DNA from: Actinomyces wuliandei | GTDB taxonomy: Bacteria; Actinomycetota; Actinomycetes; Actinomycetales; Actinomycetaceae | Direction: 5' to 3' | NCBI RefSeq assembly: GCF_004010955.1 | Contig: NZ_CP025227.1 | Coordinates: 2,294,001-2,358,000 of the forward strand | Length of the DNA: 64,000 bases | Part shown: positions 27,033-36,183 of the stretch, one piece after another | Layout: every line of letters starts with the position of its first letter | Position numbering within the stretch: position 1 is the stretch's first letter | Translations under genes and position numbers: made by a program | The notes under the pieces: generated by a model | What the model was told of the DNA's origin: nothing | Database searches by the model: none | Seen by the model: the letters and a program-made list of their open reading frames with translations, nothing else

Positions 27033-28787
27033 ATGAGCCCCGCCACCGACCACCCGTCCACAGCCCTCAACCACAGCCAGCGCCAGGCGGCACTGGCCGA
27101 GCTGAGCTCCTCCGAGGGGCTCGACCTCCTGGTCGTCGGAGGAGGAGTCACCGGCGCCGGCATCGCCCTGGACGCCGCCTCCCGCGGCCTGCGCACCGGC
27201 ATTGTCGAGATGGGCGACTGGGCCGCCGGGACCTCGTCCTACTCCTCCAAGCTCGTCCACGGCGGGCTGCGCTACCTCTACCAGCTGGACTTCGCCCTGG
27301 TCCACGAGGCCCTCACCGAGCGCGGCCGCCTGCTGACCACCACCGCGCCGCACCTGGTCAAGGCCCAGCCCTTCCTCTGGCCCCTCAAGCACCACTACGA
27401 GAGGTCCTACTCTGCGGTCGGAGTCGGCCTCTACGACGCCCTGGCCCTGGCAGGTGCGCGCGGGCACAAGACCGTGCCCATCCAGCAGCACCTGGGCCGC
27501 AAGGGCACCGCCGCCCTGGCACCCGCCCTGGACACCTCCCACCTGGCGGGCGCCATCCGCTTCTACGACGCCCGCGTGGACGACGCCCGCCTGGTCATCG
27601 ACCTGGTGCGCACCGCCGTCGGCCTGGGCGCCCACGCCGCCTCCCGCACCAAGGTCACCGGCTTCCTCAAGGACGCCCACGACCACGTCACCGGGGCCCG
27701 CGTCACCGACCTGGCCACCGGCCAGGAGCTGGAGGTCCGCGCCAGGCGGACCATCAACGCCACCGGGGTGTGGACCGAGGACGTCCAGGACCTGGCCACC
27801 CAGGAGGGAGGCCTCAAGGTCCTGGCCTCCAAGGGCATCCACATCGTGGTGCCCAAGGAGGTCATCGACGCCGAGACCGGCATCTTCCTGCGCACCGAGA
27901 AGTCCGTCCTGTTCATCATCCCCTGGCCGGACTACTGGGTCATCGGCACCACCGACACCCCCTGGGACCAGGACGTCGCCAAGCCTGTGGCCACCTCGGC
28001 AGACGTCGACTACGTCCTGGAGCACGCCAACTCGGTCCTGACACGCCCCGTGCGACGTGAGGACATCATCGGCGTCTACGCGGGCCTGCGCCCCCTGCTC
28101 CAGCCCCGCCTCAGGCCGGGGGCGCAGGCGGCCTCCACCAAGGTCTCCCGCGAGCACACCGTGACCCGGGTGGCCCCGGGCCTGACCGCTATCGCCGGGG
28201 GCAAGCTGACCACCTACCGGGTCATGGCCGCCGACGCCGTCGACCACGCCCTGGGAGAGGGCCTGGCCACGACCCACCCCTCCGCCACCACCGACCTCCC
28301 CCTGGTCGGGGCCGCAGGGTACGCCGACCTGGTCTCCCAGGCCGGGAGGATCGCCCAGGAGCGGGGGTGGACCCTGGAACGCGTCACCCACCTGCTGGAC
28401 CGCTACGGCTCGGAGACCACCGAGGTGCTGGCCGCCATCGACGCGGACGCCGCTGCGCCAGAGCCCGAGCGCCTGGGGCTGGCAGCACCACTGGAGGCGG
28501 CCCCGCAGTACCTGCGCGCCGAGGTCGCCTGGGCCGTGACCCACGAGGGGGCGGAGCACCTGGAGGACGTCCTGACCCGCCGAGTGCGCCTGGACATCTC
28601 CCGGCGGGACCGGGGCCTGGGTGCCGCCGACGAGGTCCTGGCCATCATGGCCCCCCTGCTGGACTGGGACCAGAAGAAGGTGTCCGCCGAGCGCGAGTCC
28701 TACGCCGAGCGGGTGGCACAGCTCGCCGCTGCCGAGACGGAGACGAGCGACGCCGCTGCCGTCACCCACGTCTCCCGGCCGATCTGA
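27033..28787 (+). CDS. glpD: Glycerol-3-phosphate dehydrogenase (FAD-dependent)
   Basis: Membrane-associated flavoenzyme oxidising sn-glycerol 3-phosphate to dihydroxyacetone phosphate. 584 residues. FAD-binding GGGVTGAGIALDAASRG at residues 34-50, then SKLVHGGLRYLYQLDF, the GlpD signature. Substrate-side motifs IPWPDYWVIGTTDT and TAIAGGKLTTYRVMAADA are also visible. ATG at 27033 follows ACAGGAGAC. It is followed by glpF and glpK on the same strand, forming a complete glycerol uptake and oxidation set. Confidence 0.95.
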   Translation: MSPATDHPSTALNHSQRQAALAELSSSEGLDLLVVGGGVTGAGIALDAASRGLRTGIVEMGDWAAGTSSYSSKLVHGGLRYLYQLDFALVHEALTERGRLLTTTAPHLVKAQPFLWPLKHHYERSYSAVGVGLYDALALAGARGHKTVPIQQHLGRKGTAALAPALDTSHLAGAIRFYDARVDDARLVIDLVRTAVGLGAHAASRTKVTGFLKDAHDHVTGARVTDLATGQELEVRARRTINATGVWTEDVQDLATQEGGLKVLASKGIHIVVPKEVIDAETGIFLRTEKSVLFIIPWPDYWVIGTTDTPWDQDVAKPVATSADVDYVLEHANSVLTRPVRREDIIGVYAGLRPLLQPRLRPGAQAASTKVSREHTVTRVAPGLTAIAGGKLTTYRVMAADAVDHALGEGLATTHPSATTDLPLVGAAGYADLVSQAGRIAQERGWTLERVTHLLDRYGSETTEVLAAIDADAAAPEPERLGLAAPLEAAPQYLRAEVAWAVTHEGAEHLEDVLTRRVRLDISRRDRGLGAADEVLAIMAPLLDWDQKKVSAERESYAERVAQLAAAETETSDAAAVTHVSRPI

Positions 28788-28812
28788 GACAGGAAAGGAG
28801 CGGTAGCCCACC

Positions 28813-28844
28813 TGTCCGGGCACGCCCCAGCACGTGCCCGGACA
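28813..28844. terminator. Terminator-like hairpin after glpD
   Basis: TGTCCGGGCAC at 28813-28823 pairs perfectly with GTGCCCGGACA at 28834-28844 across a 10-nt loop, 26 bp after the glpD stop. The stem is strong but has no clear T-run, as is frequent in high-GC actinobacteria. Confidence 0.6.
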
Positions 28845-29132
28845 CGCACCCAGAAAGGTCACAAAGGGGGGACTCGCCGAGCTTCTCACGCGACTGCGCC
28901 ACACTGGTCCCTACAGTTCTCCCGACGTCGTGCGAGAACCTTCCACAGCCCGTGTGACGTCCTGGCGCCCACGTCCAGACGGCTGCGCTCCTGCTACAGG
29001 CCCACCGGCTGCCTGGTGGGAGCACGTCCACCGGCTTGGCCACGGCACCTTTTCCTTGTCCAGAGCACGGCAGCCCGCCGCGCCCGACACCGCGTGCGGC
29101 CACCCGGGCCGGCACGCAGAAAGCGAACCACG
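28845..29132. other. glpD-glpF spacer
   Basis: Roughly 290 bp between the hairpin and glpF with no supported gene. Because of the hairpin upstream, glpFK probably has its own promoter here. Confidence 0.35.
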
Positions 29133-29876
29133 ATGACAGAACTGTCCATGGTAGAGATCTTCCTCTCAGAGGCCTTTGGGACCTTCCTCCTCATCCTTCT
29201 GGGTGTCGGAGTGGTGGCGGCCGTGTCACTGCCTACCTCCAAGGCCAAGGACGCCGGGTGGATCGTCGTCACCTGGGGGTGGGGCCTGGCGGTCTTCGCC
29301 GGCGTCTACGGCGCCTACGCCACCGGAGCCCACCTCAACCCGGCAGTCACCGTCGGCCTGACCGTCGCCGGCAGCGACCTGGCCGAGGGTGTCCCCGCCA
29401 CTGCTGGCAACATCGCCGTGTACGTCGTCGCCCAGTTCGTGGGCGCGATCCTGGGTGCCGTGGCCGTGTGGCTGACCTACAAGAAGCAGTTCGACCAGGA
29501 CGCCGACCCCGCCGCCAAGCTCGGGGTCTTCGCTACCGGGCCGGCCGTGCGCTCCTACGGGTGGAACGTCGTCACCGAGGCTATCGCCACCTTCGTCCTG
29601 GTCGGCTGGATCCTTGCCTCCGGCCAGACCCCCTCCCAGCTCGGCCCGCTGGCCGTGGCGCTGGTCATCGTCGCTATCGGCCTGAGCCTGGGTGGCCCCA
29701 CCGGATACGCCATCAACCCCGCCCGTGACCTCGGTCCGCGCATCGCCCACGCCTTCCTGCCGATCCCCGGCAAGGGCGGCTCCGACTGGGCCTACTCCTG
29801 GGTCCCCGTCGTCGGACCGATCATCGGTGGCGTGGCTGCGGGACTGATCGTCCCCAACCTTGCCGGCCTGTTCTGA
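29133..29876 (+). CDS. glpF: Glycerol uptake facilitator (aquaglyceroporin)
   Basis: MIP-family channel admitting glycerol by facilitated diffusion. 247 residues with six spans and two half-helices carrying HLNPAVTVG (about residue 70) and [12 protein letters not shown] (about residue 195). The Asp after the second NPAR is typical of the glycerol-conducting branch. ATG at 29133 was chosen from the family N-terminus; the upstream ribosome site is weak. It lies 61 bp before glpK. Confidence 0.94.
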   Translation: MTELSMVEIFLSEAFGTFLLILLGVGVVAAVSLPTSKAKDAGWIVVTWGWGLAVFAGVYGAYATGAHLNPAVTVGLTVAGSDLAEGVPATAGNIAVYVVAQFVGAILGAVAVWLTYKKQFDQDADPAAKLGVFATGPAVRSYGWNVVTEAIATFVLVGWILASGQTPSQLGPLAVALVIVAIGLSLGGPTGYAINPARDLGPRIAHAFLPIPGKGGSDWAYSWVPVVGPIIGGVAAGLIVPNLAGLF

Positions 29877-29937
29877 GCAGGACCGTCACACCTACCGTGT
29901 CCGCATACGGACTCACAACGGAGTGAAAGGAACCCCC

Positions 29938-31488
29938 ATGTCCGAGAACCCAGGTACCGTCGAGAAGCAGTACGTGCTGTCGATCGACCAGGGCACCACG
30001 TCCTCGCGTGCGATCCTCTTTGACCACGCTGGAGCCATCGTCGCGGTGGACCAGAAGGAGCACGAGCAGATCTTCCCCCGCGCCGGCTGGGTGGAGCACG
30101 ACGCCGTCGAGATCTGGGACAACGTGCGCTCCGTCGTGGCCGGGGTGCTGTCCAAGGCGGAGGTCAACCGCCACCAGATCGCCTCGGTGGGCATCACCAA
30201 CCAGCGTGAGAGCGCCGTGGTGTGGGACAAGAGCACCGGGGAGCCGGTGTACAACGTCATCGTCTGGCAGGACACCCGCACCCAGGCCATCTGTGACCGC
30301 CTGGCCGGGGACGTCGGCCCCGACAGGTACAAGGACCAGGTGGGCCTGGGGCTGGCCACCTACTTCTCCGGCCCCAAGGTCGCCTGGATCCTGGAGAACG
30401 TCGAGGGCGCCCGGCAGCGGGCCGAGGCCGGCGACCTGCTCATGGGCACCATGGACACCTGGGTGCTGTGGAACATGACCGGTGGCGTCAACGGCGGCGT
30501 CCACGCCACCGACGTCACCAACGCCTCGCGCACGATGCTCATGAACATCGACACCCTCGACTGGAACGAGGACATCTGCGCGGACATGGGGATTCCCACC
30601 TCCATGCTGCCTGAGATCAAGCCTTCCTCGGGCGTCTTCGGCTACGGCCGCAAGAACGGCCTGCTGATTGACACACCCGTCTCCGGCATCCTGGGGGACC
30701 AGCAGGCAGCCACCTTCGGCCAGGCCTGCTTCGAGGTGGGCCAGGCCAAGAACACCTACGGCACGGGTTGTTTCATGCTCATCAACACCGGGACCACCCC
30801 GGTGCGCAGCGAGAACGGCCTGCTGACCACCGTGTGCTACCAGATCGGGGACCAGCCCGCCGTCTACGCCCTGGAGGGCTCCATCGCGGTCGCAGGCTCC
30901 CTGGTCCAGTGGCTGCGCGACAACCTGGGGATCATCCAGGACTCCAAGGACGTCGAGGAGCTGGCCAAGACGGTGGAGGACAACGGCGGCGCCTACTTCG
31001 TGCCCGCCTTCTCCGGGCTGTTCGCCCCCTACTGGCGCCCCGACGCGCGCGGCGCGCTGGTGGGCCTGACCCGCTACGTCAACAAGGGCCACATCGCCAG
31101 GGCCGTGGAGGAGTCCACCGCCTTCCAGACCCGTGAGGTCCTGGAGGCGATGAACCGCGACGCGGCCGCCTCCGGCACCACGCTGACCGAGCTCAAGGTG
31201 GACGGGGGCATGACTCGCGACGAGTTGCTCATGCAGTTCCAGGCCGACCAGGTGGGCGTGCCTGTGGTGCGCCCCCAGGTCACCGAGACCACGGCGCTGG
31301 GCGCGGCCTACGCCGCCGGTATCGCCGTGGGCTTCTGGTCCGGCACCCAGGACGTCATCGACAACTGGGCCGAGGGCAAGCGCTGGGAGCCCGCCATGGA
31401 GGAGGCCGAGCGCGAGCGCCTCTTCCGTAACTGGAAGAAGGCGGTGACCCGCACCCTCGACTGGGTGGACGAGGACGTGGTCGAGTAG
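29938..31488 (+). CDS. glpK: Glycerol kinase
   Basis: Phosphorylates glycerol to glycerol 3-phosphate, the substrate of GlpD. 516 residues. Motifs: [15 protein letters not shown] at residues 15-29, [45 protein letters not shown] and [22 protein letters not shown] at 29938 follows AAAGGA. Co-transcribed with glpF. Confidence 0.97.
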   Translation: MSENPGTVEKQYVLSIDQGTTSSRAILFDHAGAIVAVDQKEHEQIFPRAGWVEHDAVEIWDNVRSVVAGVLSKAEVNRHQIASVGITNQRESAVVWDKSTGEPVYNVIVWQDTRTQAICDRLAGDVGPDRYKDQVGLGLATYFSGPKVAWILENVEGARQRAEAGDLLMGTMDTWVLWNMTGGVNGGVHATDVTNASRTMLMNIDTLDWNEDICADMGIPTSMLPEIKPSSGVFGYGRKNGLLIDTPVSGILGDQQAATFGQACFEVGQAKNTYGTGCFMLINTGTTPVRSENGLLTTVCYQIGDQPAVYALEGSIAVAGSLVQWLRDNLGIIQDSKDVEELAKTVEDNGGAYFVPAFSGLFAPYWRPDARGALVGLTRYVNKGHIARAVEESTAFQTREVLEAMNRDAAASGTTLTELKVDGGMTRDELLMQFQADQVGVPVVRPQVTETTALGAAYAAGIAVGFWSGTQDVIDNWAEGKRWEPAMEEAERERLFRNWKKAVTRTLDWVDEDVVE

Positions 31489-31532
31489 CAGTCCTGCCCG
31501 GGTGAGCCGACTGGCCCACCCGGCAGCTCTCA

Positions 31533-31610
31533 GTGGTCGCCCCCGCAGGCCCGGGCACCTGGCCGGTCCTGGCCTGCTGGTGGTCGCCCCCGCAGGCCCG
31601 GGCACCTGGC
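31533..31610. repeat. 31-bp direct repeat, two copies
   Basis: Identical 31-bp segments at 31533-31563 and 31580-31610 (start GTGGTCGCCCCCGC), period 47 bp, just after glpK. Confidence 0.8.
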
Positions 31611-31623
31611 AGCCCAGGCAGCA

Positions 31624-31669
31624 AGAACGTCGTGGGACAGCGCGGAGCCGCGCTGTCCCACGACGTTCT
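31624..31669. terminator. 46-nt near-perfect palindrome, probable glpFK terminator
   Basis: A 22-nt arm at 31624-31645 is exactly complementary to 31648-31669 with only two unpaired central bases. The arm opens AGAACGTCGTGGGACAGC. As RNA it would be an exceptionally stable hairpin. Bidirectional termination is likely, though a protein-binding or cruciform site is possible because the stem is far longer than a normal terminator. Confidence 0.6.
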
Positions 31670-31715
31670 CGGTACCTGCCGATCCCCCCGCCGGGCTTCA
31701 GCCCCACCATCATCC

Positions 31716-31934
31716 TGCACATCTTCAACCTGGTGGCGCGACAGCCGTGTCCTGCAATCATGCGGAAAGATGCTGAAAGATCCCGAAAGACCATCCTCGA
31801 GACAGGACTCTGGATGCTGAAGATGTGCGCCAGAGAGTGCGTTGCACATCTTCAGCACCTAAGCGAAAGCCGCTCCCTTGGCAGGGCAAGGATCTGGCCT
31901 CCACCAGAAGACCCAGGTGGCTTGAAGATGTGCA
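31716..31934. promoter_or_regulatory. Four-site phased motif array upstream of lldP
   Basis: TGCACATCTTCA at 31716 (+), TGAAGATGTGCG at 31818 (-), TGCACATCTTCA at 31843 (+) and TGAAGATGTGCA at 31923 (-). Start-to-start steps are 102, 25 and 80 bp. The same alternating +,-,+,- layout with a 25-bp middle step recurs at 47477-47728 and 51827-52034. The last site ends 293 bp before the lldP start. A looping operator is the favoured explanation. Confidence 0.7.
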
Positions 31935-32226
31935 GCAGGGTGAGTGGCAGCGACAGGGCACCTGCACCAGACGCGCCCACGTTGCGGGGCAGCCGACGCA
32001 ATCCCGTGACAACGTGACGACAACATGGCACCATCGGTGCACACCGTACGACCACCGGCCCGGTCGGCCCCGGCTCTGCAGCCCTGGCCCAGAAGCCCGT
32101 CCCGCCCCGGCTCCGGTTCAGTCCGGTGTCTCCTCGGACGGCACCGTCCGCCGGGAGGCGCACCACCAGCGCCGTCCACGGACACACCGTCTGGCACGAC
32201 CACGCACCAGACCTGGAGAGCACGCA

Positions 32227-33915
32227 ATGACGCCCCTCACCATGCCGGTCCTGCAGCTCGCAACCTCCTTCACCCCCTCCACCACCGCTGTCGGTAGCAA
32301 TGTCTTCCTCACGGCCCTGGTCGGGCTGGCCCCACTGATCCTCTTCTTCGTCCTCATGGGGGCCTTCAAGGTGCCCACCCACTGGTGCTCCCTCATCTGC
32401 CTGGGGGTCTCCGCCCTCCTGGCAGTCGTGTGCTTCCGCATGCCAGTGGGGATGACGGCCCTGTCCGCCACGCAGGGGCTGGCCATGGGGTTCGTCCCCA
32501 TCATCTACATCATCATCGCGGCTGTGTGGCTCTACAACCTCACCGAGGTCTCGGGCCGCTCCCGGGACCTGAGGGCTGTGTTCAACACGATCGGCAAGGG
32601 CGACCAGCGCGCCCAGGCGCTGATCGTGGCCTTCTCCTTCTGCGGGCTGCTGGAGGGCCTGGCCGGGTTCGGGGCACCAGTGGCGATCACCGCCGCGATG
32701 CTCCTGGTCCTGGGGCTGCCCAGGATCAAGGCGGCGCTGCTGACCATCGTGGGCAACTCGATCTACGTGGGCTTCGGGGCGATGGCGATCCCGGTGACGA
32801 CGGCCGCCAACCTGGGCGGGGGCGAGGACCCGGCCGTGGTCGCCACGTTCATGGGCCGCTTCACCTGGCTCATGTGCGTGCTCATGCCCTTCATCCTGCT
32901 GTCCGTGCTCGACGGGGCACGCGCCCTGCGCCAACTGTGGCCCCTCGCCCTGGTCGCCGGGCTGGCAACCGGTGTGGGGCACTTCCTGTCCCCCTCGGTG
33001 TCCTACGAGCTCACCAGCGTCATCGCCGCCCTCCTGGGCTTCGCCGCCTCCTACCTGTTCCTTCTGGTGTGGACGCCGAGCACGCCGCAGGAGTACCGCT
33101 CCGAGGTGGCGGAGCAGGACCGGCCGGACCGTGAGCGCGTCGTCCTGGCCCTGCTGCCCTACGTGCTGGTGGTGGTGATCATCGCCGTCACCAAGCTGTG
33201 GCGGGTCGGCGTGGACCTGCGCGAGGTCCTGGCCTCCACCGACGTCGCCGTCCAGTGGCCGGGGGTGTACGGGTCCCTGCTGACCCCCTCCGGCGAGGCC
33301 TCCCAGTCGGCGGTCTACACGCTGCAGACCCTGTCCAACCCCGGGACGTGGATCTTCCTCACGGCGGTCATCGTGACCCTGGTGTACGCCGCACGCTCCT
33401 CGGGGGGCCTGTTCCCGATGACCGCCGCACGAGGGTTCCGTGCCCTGCCGGAGACCTGCTACAACCTGCGCCTGTCGATCCTGACGATCGCGACGGTCAT
33501 GGCCCTGGCCTACGTCATGAACTTCTCCGGACAGACCTCTGCGGTGGGCGTGGCCCTGGCCACGGCTGGCGGGGCCTTCGCCTTCCTGTCCCCGGTCCTG
33601 GGCTGGATCGGCACGGCGGTGGCGGGGTCGGCCACCAGCGCTGGCGCGCTCTTCGCCAACCTCCAGGCCACGGCAGCCCAGGGGGCGGACCTGGACCCCC
33701 GGCTCCTGCTGGCGGCCAACACCATCGGCGGCGGGCTGGGCAAGATCGTCTCCCCGCAGAACCTGGCCGTGGTGACCACCGCCGTGGACTCCCCCGGCTC
33801 GGAGCCGGAGATCCTGCGCAAGGCGGCCCCGTACTCGGTGGGCCTGCTCCTGCTCCTGTGCGTACTGGTGCTGGCCGCCTCCCAGGGGTGGCTGGGCGGT
33901 TACACGCCCGCCTGA
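32227..33915 (+). CDS. lldP: L-lactate permease
   Basis: Proton-coupled lactate importer of the LctP family. 562 residues with about 12-14 spans. Recognisable segments include AFSFCGLLEGLAGFGAPVA (the family signature), GNSIYVGFGAMAIPV, MNFSGQTSAVGVALA and the C-terminal NTIGGGLGKIVSPQNLAV. ATG at 32227 is set by the family N-terminus. It works with lutABC about 14 kb downstream to use lactate, and both are preceded by the phased motif array. Its last third (from 33413) is repeated at 38054-38556 by the tandem duplication. Confidence 0.94.
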   Translation: MTPLTMPVLQLATSFTPSTTAVGSNVFLTALVGLAPLILFFVLMGAFKVPTHWCSLICLGVSALLAVVCFRMPVGMTALSATQGLAMGFVPIIYIIIAAVWLYNLTEVSGRSRDLRAVFNTIGKGDQRAQALIVAFSFCGLLEGLAGFGAPVAITAAMLLVLGLPRIKAALLTIVGNSIYVGFGAMAIPVTTAANLGGGEDPAVVATFMGRFTWLMCVLMPFILLSVLDGARALRQLWPLALVAGLATGVGHFLSPSVSYELTSVIAALLGFAASYLFLLVWTPSTPQEYRSEVAEQDRPDRERVVLALLPYVLVVVIIAVTKLWRVGVDLREVLASTDVAVQWPGVYGSLLTPSGEASQSAVYTLQTLSNPGTWIFLTAVIVTLVYAARSSGGLFPMTAARGFRALPETCYNLRLSILTIATVMALAYVMNFSGQTSAVGVALATAGGAFAFLSPVLGWIGTAVAGSATSAGALFANLQATAAQGADLDPRLLLAANTIGGGLGKIVSPQNLAVVTTAVDSPGSEPEILRKAAPYSVGLLLLLCVLVLAASQGWLGGYTPA

Positions 33916-34120
33916 GGCGCGGGCGGGCGCGTACCGACTGCGACCCTCCGGCACCCGCTGGCCACCCCCGGCACCTGGCGCCCTGGTGGTCGTGTGGTTG
34001 CGCACACCCAGGGGCGCGTCTTCCCTGGCGATCTCACGGTGCCCGGCTGCCAGCACTCCAGAAGAATGTTGACTAGATCTCAAGACCAACATAGTGGGAC
34101 GCAGCGACCAGCACGTCACC

Positions 34121-34126
34121 TACAGT
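34121..34126 (+). promoter_or_regulatory. -10 element for a probably leaderless small operon
   Basis: TACAGT ends 7 bp before the GTG start of the WXG100-like gene, which has no ribosome site. This spacing puts the transcript start at or beside the start codon, typical of leaderless actinobacterial mRNAs. The same element is present in copy 2 at 38762-38767. Confidence 0.45.
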
Positions 34127-34133
34127 AAGTTCC

Positions 34134-34442
34134 GTGAGCTACGATCTTGAGATTCGTTTCGACGTGCTGGCGCATACTGCTTCCAGGCTGGACCAGGAGC
34201 ACGACACCCTCTCCGACTCGCCAACCAGCTGCCTGGTGAGCGCCCAGGAGGCGACCTCCGGGTTCCCGGCAGCCTTCAACGGCTCCTTGTTCAACCTGGC
34301 GGACGAGCACCGCAGCGTGCTCGAAGACCTTGACACGGTAGCAGCGGGCATCCGGACAGCCTCAGACTACTTCGAGCTCACCGAGGAGGACATCGCCGCC
34401 TCCGCCAGGCACCTCCTGCGAGAAAGCTGGTTGCGGCCATGA
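34134..34442 (+). CDS. WXG100-like small helical protein (copy 1)
   Basis: 102 residues, predicted two-helix hairpin with the turn near GFPAAFNGSLF; F48-N-G50 stands where WXG100 proteins have W-x-G. The size, predicted fold and position directly before a larger WXG protein match small partners of type VII (ESX-like) secreted proteins. GTG start, no ribosome site, -10 box just upstream. Its stop overlaps the next ATG (ATGA). No ESX secretion machinery gene is in this window, so secretion is inference. Confidence 0.6.
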   Translation: MSYDLEIRFDVLAHTASRLDQEHDTLSDSPTSCLVSAQEATSGFPAAFNGSLFNLADEHRSVLEDLDTVAAGIRTASDYFELTEEDIAASARHLLRESWLRP

Positions 34443-35776
34443 CTACGACCGTCACGCTGTCGGCTGCGGCGTCCTTCACCCCGGAGCCTTACTACCAGGC
34501 CGCTTTTCGCTTGAACTCACAGGGGCGCACCGCCCAAGACGCCGCGCACGGGATCGTCAGCGCCAAGACGACGGCTGCCGAGGGGTGGAAGGGCAGGGCC
34601 GCAGCAGCCTTTGCAGCACGCGCCACCTCAGTAGCAGGCACGGTAGAGGGGCTGGCCACCAGCCTCATACAGCATGCCAACCTGCTGGAGTGGTATGCAA
34701 AGGCCAAGAACACCGCCTGCCGAAGAGCGGTAGATGCCGCGCAGCAGATGGAGGCTGCGGGTTTCGAGGTCGCGGACGACTGGACGCTGTCCCTGTCGGC
34801 GGCTCAGCAGCAGGCTACCGGGCAAGGTTTCCTCCTGACCCAGATGGCCGCCATGCAGACGACGCTCAACGCCTTCGCCCAAGCGATCACCCTGGTGGAC
34901 ACCCAGGCCACGGCCCAGCTGGCCTCTACAGCACCTACTGCGCCCATGTCGCCACAGGAGGCCCCATACACCACCGCCAATGGCTACACGACCGGGGAGC
35001 CCCCGGACCGGACCATCAAATTTGACGACGATTTCCCATTCGGCTCCAAGAGGGGGACCGCCACCGTCGAGGACGAGCTCTCCTGGCTCCGGTGGGAGGC
35101 GATGCTGCGAGGAGCCCAGGCGCTGCGCCCCGACCTCGACGACGCTCTGCCCATGTACGAGCACTACCGGGACGCCAGCGGCACACCTATGACCTTCGAC
35201 TACGAGGAGGGGTACCGGGAGGACACCTCGATCCGCAAAGAGGTTGACGGAGAGCTGAACGAGACCATCACGGCAGCCAACGAGCTCGTCGAGAATGGCT
35301 ATACCGACACCAAGTTGCACTCCCCTATACGTCAGGGCGATACCACCACGGACAACTGGTCAAAAACCATCGGTCAGCACCACTACTACAGCGACTCCAC
35401 ACTCAGAGTTGAGGGTGACACGGTGACACTGACAACGACAGTCACAGCAAGAGACCGATGGAACTTCAACAACAACATGGCCGACAAGGCCACAGGTATC
35501 CCTGACGCCGAAAACGGCCGCTTTGAGGAGCTAGGCTGGGCGCGGAGTTTTGACACGAGCGGGACCCTCACCCGAACGGTGTCGTGGAAGGTCGGGGAGG
35601 AGCCGCCCCAGCTCGGGGACGGCTCCGGCCAGGAGCCAGGCGACTCGCACGACGATGAGTCCCGGGACCGCAACGACTGGCGCGGCGGGTGGGACAACGG
35701 TGGAGGCCGCTACCCCCGCCACGAGCCCGGTGGCGGCGACCAGGCCAACCGCTACCCTGACGGCAGGCAGTACTGA
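34439..35776 (+). CDS. 445-aa WXG-domain protein with unknown C-terminal domain (copy 1)
   Basis: N-terminal helical region (about 1-165) with W50-K-G52 in AAEGWKGRAAAAF, typical of WXG/LXG-type secreted proteins. A linker is followed by a mixed domain (about 205-388) with many aromatic and acidic residues: EHYRDASGTPMTFDYEEGYR, GQHHYYSDSTLRVEG, and DRWNFNNNMADKATG followed by LGWARSFDTSGTL. The tail 389-445 is Gly/Asp/Arg-rich and disordered. The layout is that of a polymorphic secreted effector, but I do not recognise the C-terminal family and no activity is assigned. Coupled by ATGA to the gene before it. Copy 2 encodes the same protein. Confidence 0.65.
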   Translation: MTTTVTLSAAASFTPEPYYQAAFRLNSQGRTAQDAAHGIVSAKTTAAEGWKGRAAAAFAARATSVAGTVEGLATSLIQHANLLEWYAKAKNTACRRAVDAAQQMEAAGFEVADDWTLSLSAAQQQATGQGFLLTQMAAMQTTLNAFAQAITLVDTQATAQLASTAPTAPMSPQEAPYTTANGYTTGEPPDRTIKFDDDFPFGSKRGTATVEDELSWLRWEAMLRGAQALRPDLDDALPMYEHYRDASGTPMTFDYEEGYREDTSIRKEVDGELNETITAANELVENGYTDTKLHSPIRQGDTTTDNWSKTIGQHHYYSDSTLRVEGDTVTLTTTVTARDRWNFNNNMADKATGIPDAENGRFEELGWARSFDTSGTLTRTVSWKVGEEPPQLGDGSGQEPGDSHDDESRDRNDWRGGWDNGGGRYPRHEPGGGDQANRYPDGRQY

Positions 35777-35789
35777 GGAGGTTGCGTCG

Positions 35790-36047
35790 ATGGTGACCGG
35801 CCGACTTCGAACCGACACCGCTGCGCTTCTGCCACTCATTCCGGGCCTACGAGGTGACGAGCCACGCCGGTGGATTGTCTGCGATGACTCCGGCAACGGC
35901 CTACCAGGCCCGGTCACCACACGGACCCACGCCCTGGTGACAGCCAAGGGCGTCCTTGCCAGAAAGCCTGCAGGCTACGCCGACACCCCGGCCTGCCTAC
36001 CAGCAGGCATCCCGTCCGTCCTTGGAGCAGACACCTCCCCGCCATGA
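35790..36047 (+). CDS. Small hypothetical protein, 85 aa (copy 1)
   Basis: ATG at 35790 follows GAGGAGG by nine bases and is 13 bp after the 445-aa gene. The product opens MVTGRLRTDTAALLPLIPG and has WIVCDDSGNGLPG in the middle. It has no signal peptide or membrane span. Family unknown. Position within the WXG operon suggests an accessory or immunity role, which is inference only. Confidence 0.5.
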   Translation: MVTGRLRTDTAALLPLIPGLRGDEPRRWIVCDDSGNGLPGPVTTRTHALVTAKGVLARKPAGYADTPACLPAGIPSVLGADTSPP

Positions 36048-36087
36048 AGGACCGGCAGCCATCTAGCATTGGGGACCAGGAATCACC

Positions 36088-36183
36088 ATGTCTCCAACCT
36101 TTGCGGCGCTCGCTGACAGGCTCATCCCTGTACACCGCTTTGCACCCGCTGAGACTAAGAAAAAGAGGAAGACCTGGACATGA
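36088..36183 (+). CDS. 31-residue micro-ORF coupled to the lipoprotein (copy 1)
   Basis: ATG at 36088 after an ACCAGGAA site; the product starts MSPTFAALADRLIP and ends in the basic run ETKKKRKTWT. Its TGA overlaps the lipoprotein ATG (ATGA), so it may act as a translational coupler or leader peptide rather than a functional protein. A competing frame from 36044 overlaps it and is less convincing. Confidence 0.35.
   Translation: MSPTFAALADRLIPVHRFAPAETKKKRKTWT

Larger units (their letters stand above)
31489..32226. other. 738-bp intergenic region rich in repeats
   Basis: No gene can be supported between glpK and lldP. The region holds a 31-bp direct repeat, a 46-nt near-perfect palindrome and a four-site array of the phased 12-bp motif, followed by about 290 bp leading to lldP. 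Each is listed separately. Confidence 0.6.

Noticed and set aside
24686..27202. araB-like protein starting at 27202 (838 residues)
   Set aside because: The extension would run through the promoter and operator at 26786-26817; ATG 26629 with GGAGAG is the sensible start.
29821..31794. 657-codon antisense frame over glpK
   Set aside because: No recognisable domain and fully overlaps a certain glycerol kinase.
31716..31934. Phased motif arrays as CRISPR
   Set aside because: The repeat is only 12 bp and alternates in orientation; intervals vary in length and no cas gene is near.
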